From positions 124,001 to 188,000 of the forward strand of contig JABSRZ010000005.1 in assembly GCA_013214705.1 (NCBI GenBank): a stretch of DNA of 64,000 nucleotides, given 5' to 3'. The DNA is from Hyphomicrobiales bacterium. GTDB lineage: Bacteria > Pseudomonadota > Alphaproteobacteria > Rhizobiales > OSC116. Below the pieces are notes generated by a model, which saw only the letters and a list, made by a program, of their open reading frames with translations, was not told the origin of the DNA and searched no databases. The translations under genes and the position numbers were made by a program. This document shows positions 8,446 through 16,882 of this stretch, one piece after another (positions within the stretch are counted from its first letter, which is position 1; each line of letters begins with the position of its first letter).

Positions 8446-9252
8446 TTAGGCAAAAGGTTTCGACCGACGACGGTATTCTCCCGGTGTAATTCCACGGTTT
8501 TTTTTGAACGAGGCGAAAAATGATTCAGTATGACGGTATCCAATTTTTTGGGAAATTTCCGCTAAAGTAAAGCCAGTTGTCGCCAACAATTCTTCGGCCT
8601 TCTTTAGCCGCAGTTCTCGCAAATAATCGCCAGCCGAAGTCTTCCACTTGGTGCGATGTAAAGTGCGAAACCTACTTTCGTTTATACTTGCGAGTGCGGC
8701 AACATCGCTTAACGTTCGTATGGAATTCAAATTTTCGGCCGCAGCTTCCCACGCTGTGTTCAACCTATCATGTGAGTTGGGCAACCGGTCTGAATACCAG
8801 TGTTCCTGAGAGCCGAATCCATCAATTATGGCGTGAAGCGCACGCTGCCGTCTTGGTATATCTTTTGGGTCATTTCGTTTCGCCAAAAACATTGCCAGTC
8901 CAACTTGATTTTGAATGTGAATGCGTTCGGTATCTCTGACACTTTGATATCCTGGCCTCATAAATTCTGCACCGCAATCGCCGTTATATTCAAAATGGCA
9001 AATGGAAACAGTGGCAAATGAGTCAACGGTTCGGCCACTGAATTCAGTATTTGGCATTATCAAGACGCCAGATGGGGCATTAAGCATCACGGTCGAATTC
9101 TTTTCGGTAAATTTCAATTCAACCCCTCCCTGATGAACCCAAAACAAATCGTGGAATGGCCAAGTCGTTGGCGCAATATTCATACGTCGATCTATTCGCC
9201 CATAAAGATGCGTTTTCAGTTCGAGCTCTTGAGTCACTATTTCAATATTCAT
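8446..9252 (-). CDS. AraC family transcriptional regulator 1
   Basis: A 268-residue protein. An N-terminal cupin-like sensor (~1-130; WPFHDLFWVHQGGVEL, APSGVLIMPNTEF) precedes a C-terminal double helix-turn-helix (~165-262; LSDVAALASINESRFRTLHR, then LAEISQKIGYRHTESFFASF and GITPGEYRR). It is a clear paralogue of the regulator at 16883-17662, sharing the motifs RxDRR, HQG and ICHF. It is divergent from the PhyH gene at 9370 and likely controls both that gene and the downstream sialidase/MFS genes. The sensor probably binds a sugar derivative. Confidence 0.9.
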   Translation of the reverse strand: MNIEIVTQELELKTHLYGRIDRRMNIAPTTWPFHDLFWVHQGGVELKFTEKNSTVMLNAPSGVLIMPNTEFSGRTVDSFATVSICHFEYNGDCGAEFMRPGYQSVRDTERIHIQNQVGLAMFLAKRNDPKDIPRRQRALHAIIDGFGSQEHWYSDRLPNSHDRLNTAWEAAAENLNSIRTLSDVAALASINESRFRTLHRTKWKTSAGDYLRELRLKKAEELLATTGFTLAEISQKIGYRHTESFFASFKKNRGITPGEYRRRSKPFA

Positions 9253-9275
9253 AATAACTGTCCACCAATTAAATC

Positions 9276-9312
9276 TATTATCATCGATATTCCTAATAAT
9301 AAGTCGATAATA
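9276..9312. promoter_or_regulatory. Inverted repeat in the AraC/PhyH divergent promoter
   Basis: TATTATC followed by ATCGA at 9276-9287 is mirrored by TCGATAATA at 9304-9312. The ten bases AGTCGATAAT at 9302-9311 recur at 16846-16855 just before the paralogous AraC gene. This makes it a candidate AraC-type binding site, with the spacing needed for a dimer. Confidence 0.35.
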
Positions 9313-9369
9313 CTACAAGACAGTTTCTAAGCAATAGCGTTCAATATAGTCTGAAAATGGAGGTCAAGA

Positions 9370-10149
9370 ATGCAGAAAACAAATTTACAAGCTGTATTGT
9401 GCAATGCGAAAACCGATTATGATCGCGATGGATACATCGCTAGATATTCACTAATTGGCCCCAGTGAAATGGTTGAAATCAATACCCAGCTTGACCAATT
9501 TATCTTGAATTGCGTCCCACAAATGAGCAATACGGAGGTATACTATGAAGAGAAAGGTAACTCCGGCAACATCAAACAAATGATGAATATGAATAAACAT
9601 AGTGCCTATTTTCGCGATTTAGTCGAAAATAGCGTGATGCGGGATTTGGCGGCTGAGCTTCTTGGTGAAAATGTTCGGGCTGTTAATGTAGAATATTTCA
9701 ACAAACCTCCAGGAATAGGCAAGCCAACACCTGCACACCAAGATGGTTATTTCTTCCATCTCACGCCGTCCAAAGCAGTCACTTGTTGGCTAGCTCTTGA
9801 GGATGTTGATGACGAAAATGGCTGCATCCACTATGTTAGGGGCTCGCACAAAGCCGAAGGTTTTCGACAGCACAGTCGTTCTAATATTTTAGGTTTTTCA
9901 CAAGGGATGACAGATTTTGGTACCGCGTTAGATAAAGACAATACTGTTTCTTTTCCTTGCGGCGCCGGCACACTTCTTGCTCATGATTCAAAAACCGTTC
10001 ATTGGGCAGGGGCAAACCAATCAAATACCAGATCGCGCCGCGCACTTGGATTTGTCTATTTTGCAGAAAGTGCTAAGCACGACAAGATTGCGAGCGACGC
10101 GTATCAGGCGAAACTTCATGCCGACCTTAGAGATGCTAAAAAAATCTAG
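9370..10149 (+). CDS. Phytanoyl-CoA dioxygenase (PhyH) family protein 1
   Basis: A 259-residue Fe(II)/2-oxoglutarate-dependent oxygenase. The iron triad is visible: His123 and Asp125 in PAHQDGYFFH, and His211 in KTVHWAGA, with arginines at 221-224 (RSRR) to bind 2-oxoglutarate. The ribosome site GGAGG sits 7 bases before the ATG. It is a close paralogue of the protein at 14138-14917, sharing YFNKPxGIGxPTP, DENGCIHYV and GFSQGxTDFGT. Family members hydroxylate or demethylate small molecules; the link to an AraC regulator and amino-sugar genes suggests action on a substituted sugar or amine (inference). Confidence 0.9.
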   Translation: MQKTNLQAVLCNAKTDYDRDGYIARYSLIGPSEMVEINTQLDQFILNCVPQMSNTEVYYEEKGNSGNIKQMMNMNKHSAYFRDLVENSVMRDLAAELLGENVRAVNVEYFNKPPGIGKPTPAHQDGYFFHLTPSKAVTCWLALEDVDDENGCIHYVRGSHKAEGFRQHSRSNILGFSQGMTDFGTALDKDNTVSFPCGAGTLLAHDSKTVHWAGANQSNTRSRRALGFVYFAESAKHDKIASDAYQAKLHADLRDAKKI

Positions 10150-10157
10150 CTCTGTGG

Positions 10158-11669
10158 CTAGCGTGCTGATATCTGTTTCCCCTTCAGTTTTTTATACGGC
10201 AAACTCAATAGATTGCTCGTGCATAGTCCCGCGCTATCAACGTAATAGCTGGCAGCGGCAATCGGATCATAGGCATCTTTATGTGAGACCGCAGCTTTAA
10301 CAATTACCAAATCACCATTTTTGGGATAAATCCCTTGCGAATGGAGCTGCCCCAAATCCATAGGTGGTATTTTGAGACTCGTCAGCAGAATGGTGGCCTG
10401 CTCGTTCACAATTACCGCACATGGCCCCATTTCGATGTGAGATCCCATCATCGATGCAAGGTGGGATTGCTTGTTTTCTAACTCGAATTTTCCGTCAGAA
10501 AGATGAAGTATTTCTGCTTTGATTGGAACTGGCTGACCATGGTGCAAATCCGTTTTTGCCCCAACCATCAATTCAATCTTGCTACCAACCCCTGCCTTAT
10601 TGCATCGCATTGCAGACTCTGGGTCATTTATTACGGCTATAATATTTTTTCTTCTCATTATCAAAAGCGGACCTAAAATACCAGTTCCATCTCCTGGTGT
10701 GCCTCCGCCTATATTGTCAGCTGGTTCAATCAATAAAACCGGCCCATTTGGCCGTTTTTCTCTGTCTATGTGCTCTAACGCTTCGTCTAGCGATGACTCT
10801 ATTGGATAGACATCTGCCAGATGCTGCTCGAAAACTTCCAATAGTTCATCTAAGTATCCCTTTGCGACGGCTTCATCGCCTCGGGTGCAGCAATTCAAAC
10901 TGAATCCACAGTCAGTTATGTCCGCATAAGCGTAACCTCCCATGACATTTATACATAGTAAATCTGGGTCTTTGGTTTCGAGCATACGCGCATGTTTTAG
11001 CACACTTTTCATCGGATCTGCAGCTGTGCTTAAACCGGTTGGTGGCACCACATATTGTGTGGGAAGGTGGTGTTGGCTTATGCAAACCCGCTGTGCCATC
11101 GACACATCTAACCTTTTAGCGGCCTCAACGGCTGCCTCACGCGCATCGCTGTGGGGGTTTTTTCTGTATGAATACATACATGTGCTAAATTCCACCATAT
11201 CGTATGAAACATTGGCATGAAGGTCAATCACCGCGACAACGGGAATGTCTATTCCTTTGGCGGTTAACCTTTTTCGAATTTCGCGCAGTAATGTGCCTTC
11301 AACATCATCGTAGCTTTCGCAAACCATGGCGCCGTGCAACACAAGATAGACACCGTCGATTGAGTGGCACTCGCGCTCAAGAATTTTAAAAAAGTGGTTA
11401 GTGAAATAATTATATACCTCGTCGGTAACCGTCCCTGAAGGGCTGGCCGCCATCTGTATTGTGGGAATGATTTGCCAGTCATTTTCTTCGGCGTAGCTCA
11501 AAAAACCATCCATAGGCGAGCCATTTCCTTGGTTTCGCGAGATGATATCTTGGCCGATATTTATTCCAGTTTCGCGAAATTGATCCATTCCGGTTTTTTG
11601 GGACAAAAAAGTATGTGTCTCATGGAAGAGACCTGCCAACAAAATCTTCTTCTGGGCGGGCAAATTCAT
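10158..11669 (-). CDS. M81 family metallopeptidase (MlrC-like)
   Basis: A 503-residue protein of the MlrC/M81 family, of normal length. Visible segments are the metal-binding LLAGLFHETHTF at residues 10-21, YLVLHGAMV, VAVIDLHANVSYDMVEF, YRKNPHSDAREAA and the C-terminal-domain start LLIEPADNIGGGTPGDGT. Members are zinc-dependent amidohydrolase/peptidase-like enzymes, named for linearised microcystin breakdown but usually of unknown substrate. The GAAGGAG ribosome site is 9 bases before the ATG. The operator-like repeat at 11694-11711 ties its expression to the SDR/nagA promoter (inference). It converges with the PhyH gene, leaving 8 bp. Confidence 0.88.
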   Translation of the reverse strand: MNLPAQKKILLAGLFHETHTFLSQKTGMDQFRETGINIGQDIISRNQGNGSPMDGFLSYAEENDWQIIPTIQMAASPSGTVTDEVYNYFTNHFFKILERECHSIDGVYLVLHGAMVCESYDDVEGTLLREIRKRLTAKGIDIPVVAVIDLHANVSYDMVEFSTCMYSYRKNPHSDAREAAVEAAKRLDVSMAQRVCISQHHLPTQYVVPPTGLSTAADPMKSVLKHARMLETKDPDLLCINVMGGYAYADITDCGFSLNCCTRGDEAVAKGYLDELLEVFEQHLADVYPIESSLDEALEHIDREKRPNGPVLLIEPADNIGGGTPGDGTGILGPLLIMRRKNIIAVINDPESAMRCNKAGVGSKIELMVGAKTDLHHGQPVPIKAEILHLSDGKFELENKQSHLASMMGSHIEMGPCAVIVNEQATILLTSLKIPPMDLGQLHSQGIYPKNGDLVIVKAAVSHKDAYDPIAAASYYVDSAGLCTSNLLSLPYKKLKGKQISAR

Positions 11670-11693
11670 CGCGGTTATCTCCTTCTAGTTATC

Positions 11694-11711
11694 ATGTTAT
11701 AATAGTAACAT
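11694..11711. promoter_or_regulatory. Perfect inverted repeat before the M81 gene
   Basis: ATGTTA at 11694-11699 and TAACAT at 11706-11711 form a perfect inverted repeat with a 6-bp spacer. It starts 25 bp upstream of the M81 start. Fifteen bases (TTATAATAGTAACAT) match the SDR/nagA site at 1734-1748 with one difference. It is likely an operator for the regulator encoded at 1-944. The rest of 11712-11955 shows no other gene or clear signal. Confidence 0.55.
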
Positions 11712-11955
11712 TGTTTATTACTGTCAATCGACTCGTCTGCCTTTGAAATATTTCAAAGGGACGGAGGAAAACCTAGAGGCCATGAGTTTCAGACTGTGCT
11801 AAATCTTTGAGATTTATAGGATCAAGCCCATACATGGCATTAAACACAGAAAGGAATAAAGACATTGCAAATAAACAAAAACTGAACAAAATATCAACCC
11901 AGGACTCTATGCATAAATGGATCTAATATTGGGGCAGGTCAGAGAGGTTGTTCTG

Positions 11956-13056
11956 ATGTCAGAAAAAAGATCATTAACGTCTCTGTATAGGCGTTTGTGG
12001 TTGTATCCACAGCCTACGGGAGAGAATAAAATGGACGACGAACAATATGGCACTAAAGACAAACGTGGATTTTGGAAACCGCACAAATTAATCCGATACC
12101 CAGATGTTTTTGTATGGCCGCCAAATATTATCGCCATCGCCAAATGGTTGCCGAAATACCTCTTTCCGTGGGGCGTCACCTATGGGTTATTAGCGCTTCT
12201 GGTCTGGAGTTTTCTGACACCATCAGTTGAGCGCATGCAAACTCTGTCTTTTGATTGGGTTGCCCTGATTGCGCTGCGCAATATTGTGTTGTTAATCCTA
12301 ATCGTAGGCGGTCAGCATTACTGGCTCTATTCCAAACGGGCGCAAGGCACTTCATTTAAATATAATCGCAAATGGCCAGATGGCAAACGCGCTGATGGCA
12401 AACACCTTGGTTTTTCCTTTGGCACACAGCTACGCGACAACCTATTCTGGACATTTTGTAGCGGGCTGCCTATTTGGACCACTTGGGAAATAATGACGCT
12501 CTGGGCCTATTCCAACGGTTGGATTGCCGGGTTGGATATTGCCGCTCACCCATTCGGGTTCGCCTTGTTGTGGTTTTTTGTACCGTTTTTGCATGAATTA
12601 CATTTCTACTGTATTCACCGCTTGATCCATTGGCCCCCTATCTACGCCCGTGTGCATAAAATTCATCATCGCAATATCAATCCTGGCCCATGGTCGGGTA
12701 TATCCATGCATCCAGTAGAGCATTTGATTTATTTTTCAGGCTTCCTCATTTATTGGATCGTTCCGTCTCATCCGTTACATTTCATGCATCTGGGGCTGAT
12801 GGCTGGCCTTTCACCAGCCCAAGGTCACACAGGGTTTGACCGAATCGTGACTGGAAAAGAGAACAGCTTTCACCTGCCATATTACGCGCATTACCTGCAC
12901 CATCGCCTTTTTGAAGTGAACTATGCCGATGGCAGCATCCCACTGGATAAATGGTTTGGCTCATTTCATGATGGGTCGGATGTGTCGGATGACGCGCTTA
13001 AACTGCGACGGAAAAAAATGGCCACAAAACGTGCGGCAAAACGCGCTACAAAATGA
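11956..13056 (+). CDS. Sterol desaturase / fatty acid hydroxylase family membrane protein
   Basis: A 366-residue integral membrane di-iron enzyme. The histidine boxes are HELHFYCIHRLIH, HKIHHRN and the downstream YAHYLHHRLFEVNYAD. Hydrophobic helices precede them (around WGVTYGLLALLVWSFL and NIVLLILIVGGQHYW). The protein ends in a basic Lys/Arg/Ala tail. The ATG at 11956 has a GAGAGG site 8 bases upstream; an in-frame ATG at 11917 would add 13 residues. Family members hydroxylate or desaturate sterols, carotenoids or fatty acids. Nothing nearby identifies the lipid, and it appears transcriptionally independent of its neighbours. Confidence 0.85.
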   Translation: MSEKRSLTSLYRRLWLYPQPTGENKMDDEQYGTKDKRGFWKPHKLIRYPDVFVWPPNIIAIAKWLPKYLFPWGVTYGLLALLVWSFLTPSVERMQTLSFDWVALIALRNIVLLILIVGGQHYWLYSKRAQGTSFKYNRKWPDGKRADGKHLGFSFGTQLRDNLFWTFCSGLPIWTTWEIMTLWAYSNGWIAGLDIAAHPFGFALLWFFVPFLHELHFYCIHRLIHWPPIYARVHKIHHRNINPGPWSGISMHPVEHLIYFSGFLIYWIVPSHPLHFMHLGLMAGLSPAQGHTGFDRIVTGKENSFHLPYYAHYLHHRLFEVNYADGSIPLDKWFGSFHDGSDVSDDALKLRRKKMATKRAAKRATK

Positions 13057-13143
13057 AGCTTGTATACCCGTAGCGTTTACTAAAAATACAGCACAATCGC
13101 AACTTGCCGGACATTCGCGTTAGTTCTAATTTTTATTCTTTCG

Positions 13144-14118
13144 CTAGTCGTAGAAACTATGCGCCCACGCGTGTTTTTTGAGCGCGTGCACTAGTTCGGT
13201 TGGAAAAACATCACCATCCGCGTATTTAACATTCATATCCACTTCCTCACAATTGCGCATACCACAAGCCACCGTCGATACGCTTGGGTTGGATAGGCAA
13301 AACCGAAGTGCCGCCTCCGCAAGGTTTGTATAATAGGCTGCACATTCAGCTTTAACCGCTTCAACTCGTTTTAAAGTTTCTTCAAATCGGCCATTACGAT
13401 ACATCGAATGTCGCTTATCGGTTTTAGCCCACGACTTGTATGTGTCCTTTGACCAGCCACCGGTTAATGAGCCCGAATCAAACGGCACACGCGCAATGAA
13501 TGCTGTATTTGTATCACTGCCTGCGGGAAATAATGTCTCAGCAGGGGCTTGCTCAAAAATATTATATATTGTCTGTATTGAACTAACCAAGCCGGTTTTA
13601 GCCAAGCCAACTCCTGTTTCAGGCTTAATGTCAGCAAGTGAAACCCCAATCGCACCAACTTTGCCACTTATCATCAATGAGGCAAGACCTTCTAGCCACT
13701 CAAAACATTCAACACCATCCTCAATCCATAAATGCAGTTGCAGGAGGTCAATCCGTTCGGTTTTTAACCGTCTTAACGCCGCATCAACTTGGTCTTGCAC
13801 ATACCACGCCGGATATTGCCCCTTAATGCTATCAATATTTTGAATGCCGTGATTAACCCCAATGGGTAGTATTTTGGTGGCGACATAAATTTTTTCTGAT
13901 CTTCTACTGGCAATAGCTTTTCCGACCAATTCTTCGCTACGGCCGCCACCATAAGCCGCCGCTGTGTCGACCATGTTGATGCCATTGTCAAAGGCATATA
14001 AAAGTGTTGAAATGGCATCTTTCTCTGAAACTTGCCCCCAAGTGCCGCCCAATTGCCAAGCGCCAAAAGTAATCTCGCTAATGTCCCAAGGCGTACGGCC
14101 AAATTTCCTGTAACGCAT
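13144..14118 (-). CDS. Aldo/keto reductase (nanE-nanK-PhyH operon)
   Basis: A 324-residue TIM-barrel NAD(P)H-dependent oxidoreductase. Catalytic residues are visible in VDTAAAYGGGRSEE (Asp, Tyr), IYVATKI (Lys) and LLQLHLW (His). The start MRYRKFGRTPWDIS matches the usual family N-terminus; in-frame ATGs at 14133 and 14169 are less likely because they extend toward or into the PhyH gene. It is the last gene of the operon nanE-nanK-PhyH-AKR, 19 bp after the PhyH stop. It may reduce or oxidise the product of the oxygenase, such as an aldehyde released by oxidative demethylation (inference). Confidence 0.85.
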   Translation of the reverse strand: MRYRKFGRTPWDISEITFGAWQLGGTWGQVSEKDAISTLLYAFDNGINMVDTAAAYGGGRSEELVGKAIASRRSEKIYVATKILPIGVNHGIQNIDSIKGQYPAWYVQDQVDAALRRLKTERIDLLQLHLWIEDGVECFEWLEGLASLMISGKVGAIGVSLADIKPETGVGLAKTGLVSSIQTIYNIFEQAPAETLFPAGSDTNTAFIARVPFDSGSLTGGWSKDTYKSWAKTDKRHSMYRNGRFEETLKRVEAVKAECAAYYTNLAEAALRFCLSNPSVSTVACGMRNCEEVDMNVKYADGDVFPTELVHALKKHAWAHSFYD

Positions 14119-14137
14119 ATCACACCAACCCATTTGA

Positions 14138-14917
14138 TTAGATTTTATTCGAATTCTTAAGTTGCTCATCTAGGGTTTTTTGGTATATCTGTTTTGTGGC
14201 TACATCTAGTTTTGCACTCGCACCATAATAAATAAAACCTAAGGCACGCCGAGACCTTGTTAGAGATTTGTTAGCGCCTGCCCAGTGAATGGTTCTTGCA
14301 TGATGCATTAAAAATGTGCCGGCCTGACCTGGAAATGAAACTTCATTAGCAAGGTCATCTGCTGTTCCAAAATCGGTTATACCTTGCGAAAACCCAAGAA
14401 CTCCGGTTTGCCCATGTTTTCTAAATTCCTGTTTATTGTGAGAGCCATTAACATAGTGAATACAGCCATTTTCTTCGTCCACTTCTTCAAGAGCTAACCA
14501 ACCTGTTACCGCTTCACAGGGAGTTAAATGGAAATAATATCCATCTTGGTGCGGTGGAGTTGGCTGGCCAATTCCGGCAGGTTTATTGAAATATTGCATG
14601 TTAACGGCAACAACCTCATCTTGAAGCAATTCTTCAGCGATCTTCCTCGCAGGTCCGTTCATCATCATGTCTTTGAAATATTCGTCATATTCAAACATTT
14701 TTTGCAATTGTTTTAATGAGGATCTATCATTTTTGTCCTCAAAATAGACTTGCGCATCGGGCATCGTTGGAACAACATCTTTTATGAACCTTGCAACCTG
14801 AGTGTTTATCTCAGCCATTTCTGTGGAGTTGTAGAGCGGCTTAACACAAACATATCCGTCTTTTGTAAATTCATTCAAAAGATTCTGCGGTTTTGTTTTA
14901 TTTTCTATTTTCGGCAT
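14138..14917 (-). CDS. Phytanoyl-CoA dioxygenase (PhyH) family protein 2
   Basis: A 259-residue Fe(II)/2-oxoglutarate oxygenase, the same length as its paralogue at 9370-10149. The iron ligands lie in PPHQDGYYFH (His-x-Asp) and ARTIHWAGA (His), with LTRSRRALG supplying the 2-oxoglutarate arginine. The motifs YFNKPAGIGQPTP, EENGCIHYV and GFSQGITDFGT are shared with copy 1. A good ribosome site (AAGGAAA) precedes the ATG. It lies 140 bp after nanK, with an aldo/keto reductase gene directly behind it. Duplication of this enzyme beside two amino-sugar clusters suggests two related substituted substrates. Confidence 0.9.
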   Translation of the reverse strand: MPKIENKTKPQNLLNEFTKDGYVCVKPLYNSTEMAEINTQVARFIKDVVPTMPDAQVYFEDKNDRSSLKQLQKMFEYDEYFKDMMMNGPARKIAEELLQDEVVAVNMQYFNKPAGIGQPTPPHQDGYYFHLTPCEAVTGWLALEEVDEENGCIHYVNGSHNKQEFRKHGQTGVLGFSQGITDFGTADDLANEVSFPGQAGTFLMHHARTIHWAGANKSLTRSRRALGFIYYGASAKLDVATKQIYQKTLDEQLKNSNKI

Positions 14918-15057
14918 AGTATTTCCTTTAGAATGTTTAATTGGTCCATGCCATGGTAAACTAGATACCGTGTGCGTAGGAACAGAGCAAATAGACTATT
15001 GTTTAGGAAAACCGATCATAATTTATTGCGAAAGTTATCTGAGTTTATAGATTGGGG

Positions 15058-15966
15058 CTAATAGACATCTGCAAGTATGCCCAATAATGCCGCGTTGCGA
15101 CCTAGTTCTGCTTTTACTAGTTTTGGTCTAAAAATCTCAGGTTCTTGTTTTTGCGCTTGCTGTACTAACGCTAAATAGCCTTCAGCCAAGCCAACACTAC
15201 CGCCAATAGTGATAATGTCTAAACCCAATATAGACGTTAGATTGGCACATAGCTCCGAAATCACTTCTGCTGATGAAGTGATGATTTTTGTTGCCCAAAC
15301 TTCGCCGGCTAAATGTGCTTCAAATACTGCCTTGCCGTCTTTAACTGCATGGCCATTTTTTTGAGCAATGGCAGCAATTGCGTTGCCAGATGCCACCGAC
15401 TCGACGGTTTTTTGGCGCCCACTGCCACATATTTCTGTCGCTGAACGAGATGTTGTAAAACCAATATGGCCTGCTAATCCTGTTTCGGAAATCATCGGCC
15501 TACCGCCAAGTATAATTCCTCCGCCGACACCGGTGGATATGGTGATAAATGCCGCACGGTCATAACCTTTTGCTGCCCCCAATATATATTCACCCACCAC
15601 CGCCGCTGTTGCATCATTTTGAATATTTACAGGGCGAGAAAGTTTATTCTCTAAAATCTGTTTGAGCGGCACATTGCCAATGTCACTCAATGTTTTGCTA
15701 TTTACGGCTTGCCATACACCTTGCTTGGTAACCCGACCAGCCAGCGCCACAGCTATTTTGTCGTTAGCTGTTATGCCAAGCCGATCCAGTAAATTGATGA
15801 TTTGTGCTATTTGGGAGTCTATAGCAGCGCCGCCGTCGGTTTTGCTTTCCAAATAGTCAGCAATTTGACCCCTAACGACCCGCGCGGCTGAAATTTTAGT
15901 GCCGCCAAAATCAACCGATAAACCATTAAGTTGTTCTGGGTTTTGTAGTTTATTTAAATTGGGCAT
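15058..15966 (-). CDS. nanK: N-acetylmannosamine kinase (ROK family)
   Basis: A 302-residue ROK-family kinase that phosphorylates ManNAc to ManNAc-6-P in the cytoplasm. The phosphate-binding segment VDFGGTKISAA, the catalytic NIQNDATAAVVGE and ISTGVGGGI are present. Identity is set by coupling to nanE (the nanE stop and the nanK start overlap as TAATG). The zinc site of ROK proteins (CxCGxxGCxE) reads ICGSGRQKTVES: one cysteine remains and two are replaced by Ser and Thr. Zinc-free NanK proteins are known in some bacteria, so activity is still plausible. A glucose or GlcNAc kinase role is the alternative. Confidence 0.87.
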   Translation of the reverse strand: MPNLNKLQNPEQLNGLSVDFGGTKISAARVVRGQIADYLESKTDGGAAIDSQIAQIINLLDRLGITANDKIAVALAGRVTKQGVWQAVNSKTLSDIGNVPLKQILENKLSRPVNIQNDATAAVVGEYILGAAKGYDRAAFITISTGVGGGIILGGRPMISETGLAGHIGFTTSRSATEICGSGRQKTVESVASGNAIAAIAQKNGHAVKDGKAVFEAHLAGEVWATKIITSSAEVISELCANLTSILGLDIITIGGSVGLAEGYLALVQQAQKQEPEIFRPKLVKAELGRNAALLGILADVY

Positions 15967-16655
15967 TAATTTTCCGCATTATTTTCATTTTCAATTTGAT
16001 CGACAAACCACGAGGTTATATTTTCCACGCGGGTTATCGCACTGCCTACGGTAACTGCATTTGCGCCACATTGCATGGCTTTTTTTGCTAGGTGAGGGCT
16101 GTTAAAACGTCCTTCTGCCATTACAAAACAGTTTAATGTGGTAAATTGTTTAATAAGTTCAAAGTCAGGCAATGCGTCTGAACTAACCTCGTCATAAGCA
16201 TATCCAGAAAGCGTTGTACCTATAATATCAGCACCATCTTTTATCGCTTGGATGGCATCCGCCATCGATGCGCAATCAGCCATTGCAATGCAATTGTTTA
16301 ATTTTATTTCTGCAACTAAATCAGTTGTCGAAACGGGGCGGGGTCTATTTGTGGCATCATACGCAATTATATCGGCGCCGTTTTTGGCAAGTTTTGTAAC
16401 ATCTTCAATAAACGGGGTGATGCGAACAGAGCTGTCTAAAAGATCACGCTTAAGTAAACCTATAATGGGCAGGTCAATTGCTCGCGAAACAGCTTCTAGG
16501 TTTTTAATGCCCTCAATTCTTAACGCTCCAGCGCCGCCAATTTGTGCCGCCTGCGCCATAGACAATACGATATCAGGGCGGTCCATCGGGCCATTATCGA
16601 CAGGTTGGCATGAAGCAATTAACCGGCGGTTTATTTTAGTTAAAATGTCCAACAT
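15966..16655 (-). CDS. nanE: N-acetylmannosamine-6-phosphate 2-epimerase
   Basis: A 229-residue TIM-barrel enzyme converting ManNAc-6-P to GlcNAc-6-P, the substrate of NagA at 1767-2945. Signature segments match the family throughout: GLLKRDLLDSSVRITPF, IIAYDATNRPRP, MADCASMADA, IIGTTLSGYAYDE, VMAEGRFNSP and AVTVGSAITRVE. The ATG at 16655 has AGAGGA 8 bases upstream. It is the first gene of the nanE-nanK-PhyH-AKR operon, divergent from an AraC regulator. A neuraminate lyase (nanA) is not visible in the window, so ManNAc may come from a lyase elsewhere or from another precursor. Confidence 0.94.
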   Translation of the reverse strand: MLDILTKINRRLIASCQPVDNGPMDRPDIVLSMAQAAQIGGAGALRIEGIKNLEAVSRAIDLPIIGLLKRDLLDSSVRITPFIEDVTKLAKNGADIIAYDATNRPRPVSTTDLVAEIKLNNCIAMADCASMADAIQAIKDGADIIGTTLSGYAYDEVSSDALPDFELIKQFTTLNCFVMAEGRFNSPHLAKKAMQCGANAVTVGSAITRVENITSWFVDQIENENNAEN

Positions 16656-16740
16656 ATTCGGATTCCTCTAGGTCTTGCTGAATTGTAATGATATCAGATT
16701 CAATGTTTTTGTAAGCCAAAATTATGTATTAATACACCGA

Positions 16741-16855
16741 CTATTATACTTCTAACTAGATATTGTTATATGAACCCTAAATCATCAAAGAGAAAATTTG
16801 AGTATAATAGAATTGAAATTTTATTTTAAAGTGATACCTTAGGATAGTCGATAAT
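16741..16855. promoter_or_regulatory. nanE/AraC divergent control region
   Basis: CTATTATACT at 16741-16750 and its exact reverse complement AGTATAATAG at 16801-16810 lie 60 bp apart, about six helical turns. AGTCGATAAT at 16846-16855 is identical to bases 9302-9311 in the other AraC/PhyH promoter. These are candidate sites for the AraC regulator encoded next door, possibly with looping. No experimental consensus is available. Confidence 0.35.
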
Positions 16856-16882
16856 TTTTCGGCCACAACCCATGTATTTTAT

